Shown: positions 1 to 9,099 of the stretch, piece by piece
Layout: each line of letters begins with the position of its first letter
How positions within the stretch are numbered: the first letter of the stretch is position 1
Assembly: GCA_002749205.1 (NCBI GenBank)
Contig: PDOP01000043.1
Location: forward strand, 19,075-83,074
DNA from: Treponema sp.
GTDB lineage: Bacteria; Spirochaetota; Spirochaetia; Treponematales; Treponemataceae
Direction of reading: 5' to 3'
DNA length: 64,000 nucleotides
Made by a program: the position numbers and the translations under genes
The notes under the pieces: generated by a model
The model's database searches: none
What the model was told of the DNA's origin: nothing
What the model saw: the letters and a program-made list of their open reading frames with translations, nothing else

Positions 1-3000
1 TTTTAAGTGCGTATAAAACAGCGCTTGAGCTGTATACCATAATATTTTTTCTGTCAGCAAACAGTTTTGTTTTTATTGCTTTCAAGTATTTATTTTCTTT
101 TGATGTAAGTTTTGTGGATACGGCAAAGGTATCGGTTCCAAAAGCCATAAAGCATTTCATTATCCTGCAAAACTCCGTATAAATTTCCTCAGCCGAAATT
201 TCTTCGATTTTAACTTTTTGCGAAATCATTGCTTTTTCCGTATCAACTTCTTTTTTAAATTTACAGGCTGTTTCAAAAAATGCAATCACCTTTGATTGTA
301 TTTTTTGAGTAAAGGCTTTAGTTTTCTCCTTTACAAGTTCCGTTTTTCCCTTTAATTCAGCATCATTAAGTATTTCAACAATCCCGTTAAAATAATCATC
401 ATCCAAAAAATCTGCAAGAACCTTATGAAGCTCTGCAAAAACAAGATGTTTTAAAGCGTTGTCAATGTTTTCAACACCGGCTCCGGCAAGGTTTTCATAA
501 AGTTTTTTGTATGTTTTTTCTTTTGTATCCTCTACTTCATATATATCCCAAAAAACTTGACATTGAAAACCGTCCAATGCGGCATAAAAACCTTTAGTTG
601 CCAGCTCCTTATTACTCCTAATATACCATTTTTGTGTTCGTTGCTCTTTGAATATAGTGAAAAAATTTTCTTTTTCCGTTAATTTCAAGGCCGGTAAAAG
701 TCGTTTTTGTGCGGTTTGTTTTTCTCCGCCGGGTGCTTTTACTGCATAGGCGGCAGACATTTGTATCCAACCAAAAGCTCTTTCATAAGTATTGTTGTAA
801 ATAACTATTGAACGATGCCCATGGCAATAATTTGACCAAGCAAATACATTTTCGTTTACAAGATCATTATTCCAAAAATCAAACAAGAAAAAATTTTCAA
901 CACCTGAAAAAATATACCTGCGACGAATTAATGGAAATATTTCTTTTTTATGCCTTTCAATAAGTCCAAGATTTGCTTCTTCATTATAGTATGCCTTTCT
1001 ATACTCCATACCATACTTTTCTTCAAATCCTTCAATTTGGCCATGTCCGAACATTGGAAGACCGGGCATTGTTATCATCATAGTACATACCCCGAAGTAT
1101 TTATCACCTGTTCCGAATTGGGCAAGGGCTGTATCTTCATCAGGGTTATTCATAAAATTAACATAGCGTTTCAAAACTTCACGGTCAAATTCCATTGTGT
1201 TTTTAATTGTTGCCCGATATTTTTCATTTTCTTCTTTTTTGAGCATATTCATAAATGCGGAATTATATACCCTGTGCATTCCAAGAGTACGAACAAAATA
1301 GCCTTCCATCATCCAAAAAGCTTCCGCAAGCAGTAATGTATCGGGCAACTCGGCTGTACATCTGTCAACCAGCTCTCTCCAAAACTCAACAGGAATTTTC
1401 TGATTAAACTCCTCGTTAGTCAATGCGAACCTTGAGCGACTTGCAATATCGCCACCTACACCAGGTTGCGGATACCATAATCGCTGTATATGCTTTTTTG
1501 CAAGTACCATAGCCGCATCTAAACGAATAATCTGAAAGTTTTTAGCAACATTTAATATTTCCTGAATAACAGCTTCCCTTGTTTGCGGGTTAAGAAAGTC
1601 AAGTTGAGCCGTATCGTTCCACGGCAATCCCGTGCCGTCATTACCGTGATAAATATATCGTACATCGCCTGTATGATGGTCAACCCGCTTAAAAACAACA
1701 GCACAATCCTGCTTGGAATAATAATGGTCTTCCAAATAAACCCCTACCCTCTCATCATGACAGAGGTCTTCAGATGAAAAGCCGTAAGAAGGAAATGGGG
1801 CATCTTTAACCTGCATAAACAAATCGGGACGCTCTATAACCCACTTTGAATCCATACCGGTATGATTAGGCACCATATCGGCGGCAACTCGAATACCGTA
1901 TTTTTTTGCACGCTCTTTTAAATCAATCAAGGATGACCAGCCACCAAGCTCTTCAGCAATTTCATAAGAAGCCAAACTGTAAGCACTGGCTGCCGCTTCA
2001 GGATTACCGCATATTTGCTTAATTCTGGCACTTGCCTTAGATCGCTCCCAAAGACCTATTAACCATAAAGCATTAAACCCGGCAGATGAAAGCTCCAACA
2101 ACTCTTCGTCAGGTATTTGTGACAGTTGCGTTATTTTTCTGGCGTATTTCTTACTCAATTGGTCAAGCCACACAAGTGTGCTTTTAGCAATTAAAACAAC
2201 ATTCGGCATCCAATCTTTGTCATCTGAAAATTTTTCATATTCTTCCAATATATTTTCAAAGTGATAAACAGGAGTACTTTCAGGTGTTCCGGGAAGCCAA
2301 CCAAGTTTTTCTTCTTCCGCAATTAAGTCAAGTCCGCTTAAAAGAAGAGTAAGCCATTCACCCAATAAATCTTTCCAGTTTTGCAAAACATACTCTAGCT
2401 GACCTTTTATACTAAAGGGTGAAAATTCAGCAGGGGCTTTAAGAAATGAAATTAAATCTTTGTTTTCATTCCCAAGCACCTGCTCACTTGAAAATTCTTT
2501 AAATGCTCTCCAAAACTTAGAGTATGCTTTTTCGTTTCGTAAATTATTTTCATTAAAAAGAAGAGAAAAAGGCTCAAAAGCAGGATTATCATTTGCCAAT
2601 CTAAGCATCAACAGCTCTTCCAAAGCAATTAACTTATTTTCAACACCGGAAGCAGGATCTACACCCATTAGCCAATCTTTGGCGGAAATATTTTTTTTAT
2701 ATACTTCTACAGACGGGAACTCATTGCAAAAAACAAGTAATAAATCAAAAAGAGGATTTTCAGAATCTGACTTTTTTAATAACTCCTCATTTATATAATT
2801 ATACGCATTTTCAAAAAATTGAGGATTTTTATCTCTTCGATAAATTCTACAAACATAATGAAAAATTTCATCAAGTAAGCCCATACCGTTAAGCTCGCCT
2901 GATTTTAAAAATGAAGTCGCTCTTCCTTCTTCTTCAATGCCTTCATTTTTTAATACCTGGTTAAAATTGTAAACAAATTTATGAATTTCAACAACATCAC

Positions 3001-3112
3001 GAATAATTACATTACCTGTTGAGGAAAAAAGTGAATTATCGATTTTACATTTTTTACGAATATCCGCATTGATATGAAATTCCATTTTTTGCAAAAAACT
3101 ATTTTGAACCAT
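1..3112 (-). CDS. GH13 alpha-amylase family protein (C-terminus outside window)
   Basis: A very long glycoside hydrolase family 13 protein expected to act on alpha-1,4-glucans. The reverse strand is open from ATG at 3112 to the window edge (at least 1,037 codons); the ORF track misses it because no stop lies inside. About 400 N-terminal residues are unrecognised. Then come GH13 region I (DMVPNH, about residue 412), region II with the nucleophile Asp (IIRLDAA, about 532), region III with the acid/base Glu (LLAEAFW, about 597) and region IV (FMNNPDED, Asp about 658). Region IV usually has His before the Asp; here it is Pro. No signal peptide is visible, so it is probably cytosolic, perhaps in glycogen turnover (inference). 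An in-frame TTG two codons upstream is an alternative start. The family is certain, the substrate is not. Confidence 0.9.
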   Translation of the reverse strand, partial: MVQNSFLQKMEFHINADIRKKCKIDNSLFSSTGNVIIRDVVEIHKFVYNFNQVLKNEGIEEEGRATSFLKSGELNGMGLLDEIFHYVCRIYRRDKNPQFFENAYNYINEELLKKSDSENPLFDLLLVFCNEFPSVEVYKKNISAKDWLMGVDPASGVENKLIALEELLMLRLANDNPAFEPFSLLFNENNLRNEKAYSKFWRAFKEFSSEQVLGNENKDLISFLKAPAEFSPFSIKGQLEYVLQNWKDLLGEWLTLLLSGLDLIAEEEKLGWLPGTPESTPVYHFENILEEYEKFSDDKDWMPNVVLIAKSTLVWLDQLSKKYARKITQLSQIPDEELLELSSAGFNALWLIGLWERSKASARIKQICGNPEAAASAYSLASYEIAEELGGWSSLIDLKERAKKYGIRVAADMVPNHTGMDSKWVIERPDLFMQVKDAPFPSYGFSSEDLCHDERVGVYLEDHYYSKQDCAVVFKRVDHHTGDVRYIYHGNDGTGLPWNDTAQLDFLNPQTREAVIQEILNVAKNFQIIRLDAAMVLAKKHIQRLWYPQPGVGGDIASRSRFALTNEEFNQKIPVEFWRELVDRCTAELPDTLLLAEAFWMMEGYFVRTLGMHRVYNSAFMNMLKKEENEKYRATIKNTMEFDREVLKRYVNFMNNPDEDTALAQFGTGDKYFGVCTMMITMPGLPMFGHGQIEGFEEKYGMEYRKAYYNEEANLGLIERHKKEIFPLIRRRYIFSGVENFFLFDFWNNDLVNENVFAWSNYCHGHRSIVIYNNTYERAFGWIQMSAAYAVKAPGGEKQTAQKRLLPALKLTEKENFFTIFKEQRTQKWYIRSNKELATKGFYAALDGFQCQVFWDIYEVEDTKEKTYKKLYENLAGAGVENIDNALKHLVFAELHKVLADFLDDDYFNGIVEILNDAELKGKTELVKEKTKAFTQKIQSKVIAFFETACKFKKEVDTEKAMISQKVKIEEISAEEIYTEFCRIMKCFMAFGTDTFAVSTKLTSKENKYLKAIKTKLFADRKNIMVYSSSAVLYALK

Positions 3113-3201
3113 GCGCAACCCTCGCTCTACAGTATATCACAAAACCAAAATAAATGAAAGGTGAAAAATCAATCATAATCAAGACAGCAACAAAAAAAGG
3201 G

Positions 3202-4041
3202 CTATTTTTTTCGATTAATTTTTCTGCCTTTTAAAAATGCTCGTAATCCAAAAAATACAACTCCGGCAATAATAAACACAGGCCAAATTGTTATAAGTCC
3301 TATCAAAAGATTATAAAATCCGCGAGCACCTTTTTTTAAAGCATACAAAACATCATTTAAAAAACCGGTATTTGTACTACTTTCGCCATAGTAATAATAT
3401 CTAATATTGATTGTACTATAGCCAACCTGATTACTCAAATACCTGAGTTGCCCTTCCAGTGATTCTATATCGGAGCGAAGCATCTGTATTTGATTTTCAA
3501 TTTCCAGAATATCTTTTACATCCCTTGCCTGCTTTAAAATCTGCAAATAACGCTCTTCAGCTTCTTTCTTTACCCGCAATCTGGCATCCATATCAACAAA
3601 ATGAGTTGTAACATCATCTGTCGATATTTCCTTTCTGTCAAAACGCTTAATACCCTCTGAAATACTCGCAATAAAAGCATCAAACGATTTAGCAGGAATT
3701 CTTACAGTTATGGAAACATCAACACGCCCGCCACGGTCTTCCGATGATTCATTTGCAACATAACCTTTATGCTTTTTTATAGCCAGATTGATATTCTCGG
3801 CAGATGCCTTTACATCATCTGTTTTAAATGTCAAAAAAGCATTTTTAATTAACTTCTTTTCCACATAAACAGCCGGCTCCCCCATATCATCATCTAAACT
3901 GCGAACTTCTTCAGCTTCTTCATAGTTATCAAAGCCCGCCTCACTTTTTGCCATATTTCCGCCTGAATTATAATCAGCGGATTTAGAGCAACCGATAAAT
4001 AACAAACACAAAAGAACCAAAACCCAAATATTTTTTTTCAT
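3202..4041 (-). CDS. DUF4349 lipoprotein
   Basis: Predicted membrane-anchored lipoprotein of about 279 residues. I start it at MKKNIWVL rather than at the longer ORF start, because AGGAG lies 6 nt upstream and the next residues form a lipoprotein signal ending LLFIGC (Cys about 18). The mature protein has a DUF4349-type beta/alpha domain, a heptad-like coiled coil around EIENQIQMLRSDIESLEGQL, the motif GYSTINIRY, and a C-terminal membrane segment (LIGLITIWPVFIIAGVVFF) followed by basic residues. That layout is typical of the family, whose function is unknown. The longer ORF would overlap yggS upstream; the trimmed one leaves a 31-bp gap, so the two may be co-transcribed. Confidence 0.85.
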   Translation of the reverse strand: MKKNIWVLVLLCLLFIGCSKSADYNSGGNMAKSEAGFDNYEEAEEVRSLDDDMGEPAVYVEKKLIKNAFLTFKTDDVKASAENINLAIKKHKGYVANESSEDRGGRVDVSITVRIPAKSFDAFIASISEGIKRFDRKEISTDDVTTHFVDMDARLRVKKEAEERYLQILKQARDVKDILEIENQIQMLRSDIESLEGQLRYLSNQVGYSTINIRYYYYGESSTNTGFLNDVLYALKKGARGFYNLLIGLITIWPVFIIAGVVFFGLRAFLKGRKINRKK

Positions 4042-4072
4042 AAAAACTCCTGTAAAAAAAACTATGCAAAAT

Positions 4073-4792
4073 CTACTCGTTCCAATAATAAGAATCAGGA
4101 TAAATTCGCTTTCCGAAAATATCAGTCCCAACCCGAATTAAAGTCGAGCCTTCCTCAATTGCAACTTCCAAATCGCCGGACATTCCCATAGACATAACAT
4201 CCATAACGACATTTTTAAAATGCCTGTCAATAATATCATGTCGCACTTCCTGCAATAGCTTAAAACACTTTCTTACCTTTTCAGAATCATCGGTAAAAAG
4301 CCCAATTGTCATCAACCCCTTAATATTCAAGTGAGGCATCTTTGAAATTTCAAAAACCAAGTCCAACGCTTCAGTAGGTTTACATCCAAACTTACTTTCT
4401 TCGGCAGATGTATTTACCTGAACCAAAATATCCAACACCCTACCTTCGCTTTCCAATCGCCGATTTATCTTTTCTGCAAGACTTAACCTGTCTATCGATT
4501 GAACACATTGAACACGCGGAATTACATCTTTAATTTTATTACTCTGCAAATGCCCGATAAAATGGCTCTCATGCGGAACCGGCGAAAGAGCCTCGTACTT
4601 TTCCACCAACTCCTGCGACTTATTTTCGCCAATTAAAAATTCGCCACACGAAAAAGCCTTCAAAATACGCTCCGGCTCAACAGTTTTTGTGGCCATTAAC
4701 AACCGCACTTCATCAACTTCCCGTCCGGCATTCTTGCAAGCTCTTGCCATTCTTTTACGAATTACCGCCAAGTTTTCCTTTATCGTATCCAT
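4073..4792 (-). CDS. yggS: YggS/PROSC-type pyridoxal phosphate homeostasis protein
   Basis: Single-domain PLP-binding barrel protein like the alanine racemase N-terminal domain, thought to buffer or deliver pyridoxal phosphate; members have no known catalytic activity. The PLP lysine is in LLMATKTVEPERI. Other family marks are IGENKSQEL, HFIGHLQSNKIKDV, VQSIDR and the C-terminal MSMGMSGDLEVAIEEG followed by STLIRVGTDIFGKR. The length of 239 aa is normal. No Shine-Dalgarno sequence precedes the ATG; a weak TTGAAT-17-TAAGTT pair ends 6 nt before it, so the mRNA may be leaderless (weak inference). The downstream DUF4349 lipoprotein gene follows closely. Confidence 0.93.
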   Translation of the reverse strand: MDTIKENLAVIRKRMARACKNAGREVDEVRLLMATKTVEPERILKAFSCGEFLIGENKSQELVEKYEALSPVPHESHFIGHLQSNKIKDVIPRVQCVQSIDRLSLAEKINRRLESEGRVLDILVQVNTSAEESKFGCKPTEALDLVFEISKMPHLNIKGLMTIGLFTDDSEKVRKCFKLLQEVRHDIIDRHFKNVVMDVMSMGMSGDLEVAIEEGSTLIRVGTDIFGKRIYPDSYYWNE

Positions 4793-4850
4793 AAAAATAA
4801 CTTAACAAAAAACAAAAAAATATTCAACCGGCTTTATATTTAATTTTTAA

Positions 4851-5080
4851 ACGCTTGAAATGTTAATTGAATACCCAAAAGGATTGATAAATACTTACAA
4901 CATTTCAAGCGTGCAACCCGACGGGCTTGCATAACCTTTTTGTCTCTACCGTTTAGTTCCAATCGCTGTTCTACGCTTTCGCTTCGACCGCTCTTATCTG
5001 ATGTACCAATCGACAAAAAGTGTAGACTAAGCCCGTCCACGCACGCACTATCGTACTGACTAACAGTCCGGTATGCTTAT
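4851..5080 (+). repeat. Family 1 folded repeat, copy 1 (variant B)
   Basis: Intergenic. An outer hairpin (ACGCTTGAAATG paired with CATTTCAAGCGT) is followed by CAACCC. Stem S1 is GACGGGCTT (4920-4928) with AAGCCCGTC (5029-5037). Stem S2 is CTTTTTGTC (4936-4944) with GACAAAAAG (5012-5020). The internal-loop strands are GCATAAC and TGTAGACT, as in copy 4. The 66-aa ORF here (4840-5040) is a by-product of the repeat. Confidence 0.75.
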
Positions 5081-5129
5081 AAAAATCACGGCTTCCAAAA
5101 ATTTTAGTTTTATCTTGAATTATTTATTT

Positions 5130-6155
5130 TTACCAAATCGAATTATGTATTTCCGTAAAACCGGCTATTCGTCCTATATCAACTTTACGCCCGTTTGCAT
5201 CAAGCATCCAACCTGTAAAATATCCGACAAATTGCCTAAAAGCAATTTCAGTAATTGGCTTTGCATGAAGTTGCTCTTTATGCTCTCCTGAAGGCTCAAA
5301 ATTAAGACAAACTTCACGCTTTCCTTCATCATGAATTGTCCATGTCTTAAACGGATCATTAGCGTCAAAATCGAATATAATGCAAGAGTGTCTTTTTCGT
5401 TTTTTGTTTATCCAAACTGCATTTTCAGGATAAAAAGATTCATTTACAAGGGTTGCAAAATTAACACCAATCGGCAATTTTTCTGAATTATATCCCCCGA
5501 AGCAGCACCAATACCAATTTGTTTCCCGCTTTGGATAACCGCCACTCCAGTCATACACACAAGTAACATCATTCTCAGAATCAGAAAGGAGTTTTCCGTT
5601 GAATGTAATTTTGATTTTACTTGGCTTCAAAGAAGGGTATTTTTCCGTAAACATCCACGCAGTAGTCGTAACAGGATTTATCACCCTCAAAGGCTCATCA
5701 TCTAAACTGTATGAAAAGTATGCTTTAATTATTAACTTCGATTCAAAATTAGCATTTATGCTAAACTCTTTTTTATTATGCGATTTTATAATAGAACATT
5801 CGCTTTTACTGTCTTTGAAGTTAATTATATAATCATCGGGATTTCTGTCAAATTGCAATTTTTTTGTCGGAAGCATAAATCGCCTGTTAAAATAATATTT
5901 CTGATTTTTTTTAAGGTCATAGTAAAAAGTAAAGATATTTTTTGCGTATGAAAGGTCTACTATTCCAATTCCGATAACAAAATCAGAAGAAGAAAACCCA
6001 ATATAGTTAAACTGATGATACTTAAACTTTTTTTTAAGACCTTTTATTTCTTTACCGAAAAGATTGTATAATTTAAAATCTTTATAGTTCCAGTCTATTA
6101 AAGAATCAATTACTCCGTAATTTACTTTATTTCCGTCATTTATCAGTTTTATCAT
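5130..6155 (-). CDS. DUF2804 family protein
   Basis: Cytosolic protein of 341 aa matching the DUF2804 family by overall pattern: an N-terminal GVIDSLIDWNYKDF, a central beta-rich region rich in Trp and aromatic residues (CVYDWSGGYPKRETNWYW), then GINFATLVNE-like and IIFDFDANDPFKTW segments. The biochemical function of the family is unknown; the fold prediction resembles carotenoid/lipocalin-like beta barrels (inference only). The start is supported by GGAGGG 5 nt before ATG. It is monocistronic, flanked on both sides by family 1 repeats. The C-terminus lies close to copy 1. Confidence 0.8.
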   Translation of the reverse strand: MIKLINDGNKVNYGVIDSLIDWNYKDFKLYNLFGKEIKGLKKKFKYHQFNYIGFSSSDFVIGIGIVDLSYAKNIFTFYYDLKKNQKYYFNRRFMLPTKKLQFDRNPDDYIINFKDSKSECSIIKSHNKKEFSINANFESKLIIKAYFSYSLDDEPLRVINPVTTTAWMFTEKYPSLKPSKIKITFNGKLLSDSENDVTCVYDWSGGYPKRETNWYWCCFGGYNSEKLPIGVNFATLVNESFYPENAVWINKKRKRHSCIIFDFDANDPFKTWTIHDEGKREVCLNFEPSGEHKEQLHAKPITEIAFRQFVGYFTGWMLDANGRKVDIGRIAGFTEIHNSIW

Positions 6156-6248
6156 TTTCCCTCCGATTGATTACTTAAAATTATAAACCATTATCCCCTG
6201 TTTTGCAATAGAGGATATCAGAATACCAGAGAGTTACCCAAATTTGTT

Positions 6249-6400
6249 TAACATGATTTTAAGCTCGCCGTTATCCTTTTTGGCGTTTAAAATAATAACA
6301 CAAGCCGGTCGCCGGTAGAAGAACGGCAAATCAAAATAATCAAAAAAGCCAAAAAGATTTAAGGCGAGCGCGGGTTGCAGAGCGATAGCGACAATATTTT
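6249..6400 (-). repeat. Family 1 folded repeat, copy 2 (variant A, reverse)
   Basis: S1 is GCTCGCC (6263-6269) with GGCGAGC (6363-6369). S2 is CTTTTTGGC (6276-6284) with GCCAAAAAG (6348-6356). The internal-loop strands GTTATC and ATTTAA fit the family pattern, followed by GGGTTG and a small AGC-GATA-GCG hairpin with a GNRA-type loop. Confidence 0.75.
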
Positions 6401-6485
6401 TTTATTATTATTTAGTTTTTTTAAAAAAAATTTACAACTATTCAATAATTTTGTTAAGTTTCTTGTTTTTAAGTCGATACATAAA

Positions 6486-6575
6486 TATCGGCGACCGGTT
6501 CCCCTCCCACCCTCCGGTAGTCGAGAGCCTGATGGGCGGGTCGGTTTGTTTCAAACCGGCTCTTTTTTTTTGTAG
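6486..6575 (+). other. GC-rich compound hairpin with T-tract
   Basis: A GC-rich stretch containing CCGGTTCCCCTCCCACC and then a bipartite hairpin: AGAGCC pairs with GGCTCT around an inner GGTTTG-TTT-CAAACC stem, followed by nine T. It looks like an intrinsic terminator on the plus strand, but no plus-strand gene precedes it. It could end a small RNA read through this gap or be another folded element. It sits just upstream of the promoter of the HAD gene. Confidence 0.45.
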
Positions 6576-6589
6576 TTTTGTTTTTTTTA

Positions 6590-6618
6590 TTGACATAAAC
6601 GAATTTTTTTTGCATACT
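6590..6618 (+). promoter_or_regulatory. Sigma-70 promoter, apparently leaderless
   Basis: TTGACA (6590-6595), a 17-bp spacer, then CATACT (6613-6618). The start codon of the HAD gene begins 8 bases after the -10 box, so the expected transcript start coincides with the ATG. No Shine-Dalgarno sequence precedes that ATG. Confidence 0.6.
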
Positions 6619-6625
6619 CTCACTT

Positions 6626-7735
6626 ATGAATTTAGATAAACTTAACTGGTTACCTTTTAACAGAGAGCGACTTAATAAAATGATTGCAGAAAATGCAAAT
6701 CAAGACAACTACGCTGTTTTGGATTGGGATTATACCTGTGTTTTTTATGATACACAGGACAGCCTGTTTATTTATCAGACTGATAATCTTTTATTCAAAT
6801 TAACTCCGGCTCGATTTTCAAAGGTTATTAGGCATAATATCCCTCAGGATAAACCGCTTGGACTGCAAAACGATTTAGGAAAAGAGCTTACTGCCGAGCT
6901 TTTATCAAAAGATTTGGACTATCTTTACGAATTTTTATATCACCGGTTTGAAGGGCTGGGCGGGAATTTGCCTTTATCTGAAATCAAAAATATGCCGGAA
7001 TTTAATGACTTTCGGGTCAAGCTCTTTTTACTGATGTGCGGGGGACATCGTGTTGCAAAAGTAGATATTGGACAACTTGTTTCTACAGGCTTTAATTTAG
7101 ACGAATACAATGCAATTGCAGAGTCTTCAATAGACTTTGCTTTAAAGGCAAAATTGGACACGGCTTTTCTTGCTTCAACCGACAGTGGCAATGCGGGCAA
7201 ATGCAGTATTAGACGACAAGAGGGAATTCGCTCACAAGTTGAAATACAAAACTTAATTAAAGTTTTTAAGGAAAACGGAATAGAAACCTATATTTGCACG
7301 GCATCACAAATCGATAATATCAGAGTTTTCGCAAGCCTTCCAAAATACGGGTATAATATAAAACCCGAAAATGTTTTTGGACAAAGACGGGTAATTGACA
7401 AAAACAATATAATTACCGTAGAAGACGATTTCAGTTTAGGTTACACACACGGACCCGGCAAGGCGGAAACTATTAAAAATTGCATTATGCAAAAACATAA
7501 AAGCAAGCCACCTGTCTTAATAGCAGGAGACAGTGACGGCGACTTTTATATGATGAATGAATTTAAGGATTCTTCTCTGCTTTTAATTTTTGACAAAAAC
7601 CAAAGTGAAATGACAAAAATCTATCAGTTCATACAAAAAGGAATAAACACCCGTGAAGATATGAATACAAGCATCATTGTCCAATCACGAGATAATACAA
7701 CCGGATTATTTTCAAAGTCAGATAAAACAAGATAG
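6626..7735 (+). CDS. HAD-superfamily phosphatase
   Basis: Haloacid dehalogenase-type hydrolase of 369 aa. Motif I is DWDYT (DxDxT) near residue 34, giving the nucleophile and acid/base Asp. A large helical cap region follows (about 60-210). Motif II is probably TYICTAS, and motif III/IV is LIAGDSDGDFYMM. The general family reaction is phosphate-ester hydrolysis; the pattern is closest to phosphoserine phosphatase-like members, and the substrate is unknown. There is no signal peptide. The ATG lies at the predicted transcript start with no ribosome-binding site, so translation is probably leaderless. Shared terminator with the ABC operon downstream. Confidence 0.85.
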   Translation: MNLDKLNWLPFNRERLNKMIAENANQDNYAVLDWDYTCVFYDTQDSLFIYQTDNLLFKLTPARFSKVIRHNIPQDKPLGLQNDLGKELTAELLSKDLDYLYEFLYHRFEGLGGNLPLSEIKNMPEFNDFRVKLFLLMCGGHRVAKVDIGQLVSTGFNLDEYNAIAESSIDFALKAKLDTAFLASTDSGNAGKCSIRRQEGIRSQVEIQNLIKVFKENGIETYICTASQIDNIRVFASLPKYGYNIKPENVFGQRRVIDKNNIITVEDDFSLGYTHGPGKAETIKNCIMQKHKSKPPVLIAGDSDGDFYMMNEFKDSSLLLIFDKNQSEMTKIYQFIQKGINTREDMNTSIIVQSRDNTTGLFSKSDKTR

Positions 7736-7746
7736 CGATAAGTAAA

Positions 7747-7774
7747 AGAGCCTTTCCTGTGTGGAAAGGCTCTT
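7747..7774. terminator. Bidirectional intrinsic terminator
   Basis: A perfect 11-bp stem AGAGCCTTTCC / GGAAAGGCTCT with a 5-base loop lies between the convergent HAD gene and the ABC permease gene. T-rich sequence follows on the plus strand and CTTTTACTT on the minus strand. Confidence 0.85.
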
Positions 7775-7797
7775 GATTTATTCTATTCTACGGGGAT

Positions 7798-9099
7798 TTA
7801 TTTATCCTTTTTGTTTTTGTTCATAACTATTTGCTTCCACGCAAATAATCCGAGCGAAACACCTATTACCCCATAAGCAACCGTAGTTCTAAAGAATTCT
7901 CCCAATTGGGGGTCTCCAAACAAATTCAAACCGGCTTTAGGCGATACAATAAACAATGTATGGAAAAGCAACACACCTAAGAAAGCTTGTCCTACTGTTG
8001 CTCTTGAAACAGACGCTCCACCTATAAGAAGAGCGGCAACGGCAAACAATGCCACCTGTTTATGTGAGCCGTATGTGTTCAGCGTTCCAAAGTTTTGAAG
8101 GAAGATAATATGCCCCCATGCAGCAAACATTGTAGAGAGTATAATTGCAAGAACCCGAACTCGCTTTATGTTAATACCGGAGACTTCAGCTATGTGCATA
8201 TTATGACCGACCGCTCTGAATGTTTGCCCAAGCTTTGTTTTTAGGAATATAATATTAAACACAGCAAAAGCCGCAACTATAAGAGCCGTAAATACCGATA
8301 TTTTAACCCTTTTAAGCATAAGTATAGATCTTGGCATTGATTTTCCCGAAAACACAACCACTGCACTGAATACACAAAGCGCTATCAAAATAGCCAGATT
8401 AAAGATATTCTTTTTTTGATTACCCTTTTTCTTTATTAGCTGATATACATAAAAACCTATGGCTAATAAAGATATTACCAAAAGCATTGTAAACAAAGGC
8501 CACTGAATAATGTGATCCAGTGATTTTCCTATTCCAACAATCTCTCCTGCATCATTTTTTACATTCAGGTTAATAGTATTTCTAAGACCTACGCCTCCTG
8601 ATATAACCAACGCTCCTGATACAGGTATGACAGTACCAACCAAAAACAAGAATATAAGCTGATAAATACCGTCAGCAAAAAAACCGGTTATCATCGAAGC
8701 AATCATTTCCTGACCTATCGTTTTATTCAGCATTCTTCCGATTAGCCATCCCAGAAGTATAGCAAGAGGTGTTGCAATAACAAAAACAGTTGCAAGCCCT
8801 AAAAAAGTAGGTATCTTAAAATACGCAACTATTATAATTGCGACCTGAGCGGCCATCGCACCAATTGTTATACTGAAGTTAAGTCCCATTCCCGCTACAA
8901 CAGGAATTAACAAAGCAAGAACCAAAAAAGAATTTCTGGTAAGACGCTCTGTAACAGCCGATATTAACATAAACGGTTGCTCTTTTGAAGCAATTATAGC
9001 CAAAACACATATAACTGAAAACAAAATAGTTACTATATTGTCTATCAAGAAATCTTTTATATTCGCTTTTTTGTCAAGATTATTATTCAATTTTTCCAT
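7798..9099 (-). CDS. ABC transporter permease (BPD_transp_2 type)
   Basis: Inner-membrane permease of 433 aa in the ribose/galactose/nucleoside importer group. It has about ten hydrophobic segments after a short polar N-terminus (MEKLNNNLDKKANIKDF). It contains GMGLNFSITIGAMAAQVAII and the cytoplasmic coupling region GQTFRAVGHNMHIAEVSGIN, both typical of this permease family. The ATG overlaps the stop of the second permease gene by one base (TAATG), so the pair is translationally coupled. It is the last gene of a four-gene operon: binding lipoprotein, ATPase, permease, permease. Confidence 0.88.
   Translation of the reverse strand: MEKLNNNLDKKANIKDFLIDNIVTILFSVICVLAIIASKEQPFMLISAVTERLTRNSFLVLALLIPVVAGMGLNFSITIGAMAAQVAIIIVAYFKIPTFLGLATVFVIATPLAILLGWLIGRMLNKTIGQEMIASMITGFFADGIYQLIFLFLVGTVIPVSGALVISGGVGLRNTINLNVKNDAGEIVGIGKSLDHIIQWPLFTMLLVISLLAIGFYVYQLIKKKGNQKKNIFNLAILIALCVFSAVVVFSGKSMPRSILMLKRVKISVFTALIVAAFAVFNIIFLKTKLGQTFRAVGHNMHIAEVSGINIKRVRVLAIILSTMFAAWGHIIFLQNFGTLNTYGSHKQVALFAVAALLIGGASVSRATVGQAFLGVLLFHTLFIVSPKAGLNLFGDPQLGEFFRTTVAYGVIGVSLGLFAWKQIVMNKNKKDK

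Noticed and set aside
1-3112. Disrupted or pseudogene status, suggested by the lack of any long ORF in the track
   Set aside because: The minus frame is open throughout from 3112 to base 1; the track omits it only because its stop is outside the window.
4840-5040. 66-aa minus ORF sharing SLHFLSI and DKKVM-ARRV with the 78-aa plus ORF at 13308-13544
   Set aside because: The similarity comes from DNA-level family 1 variant B repeats (stems and loop motifs); there is no ribosome-binding site, and other copies are not open.
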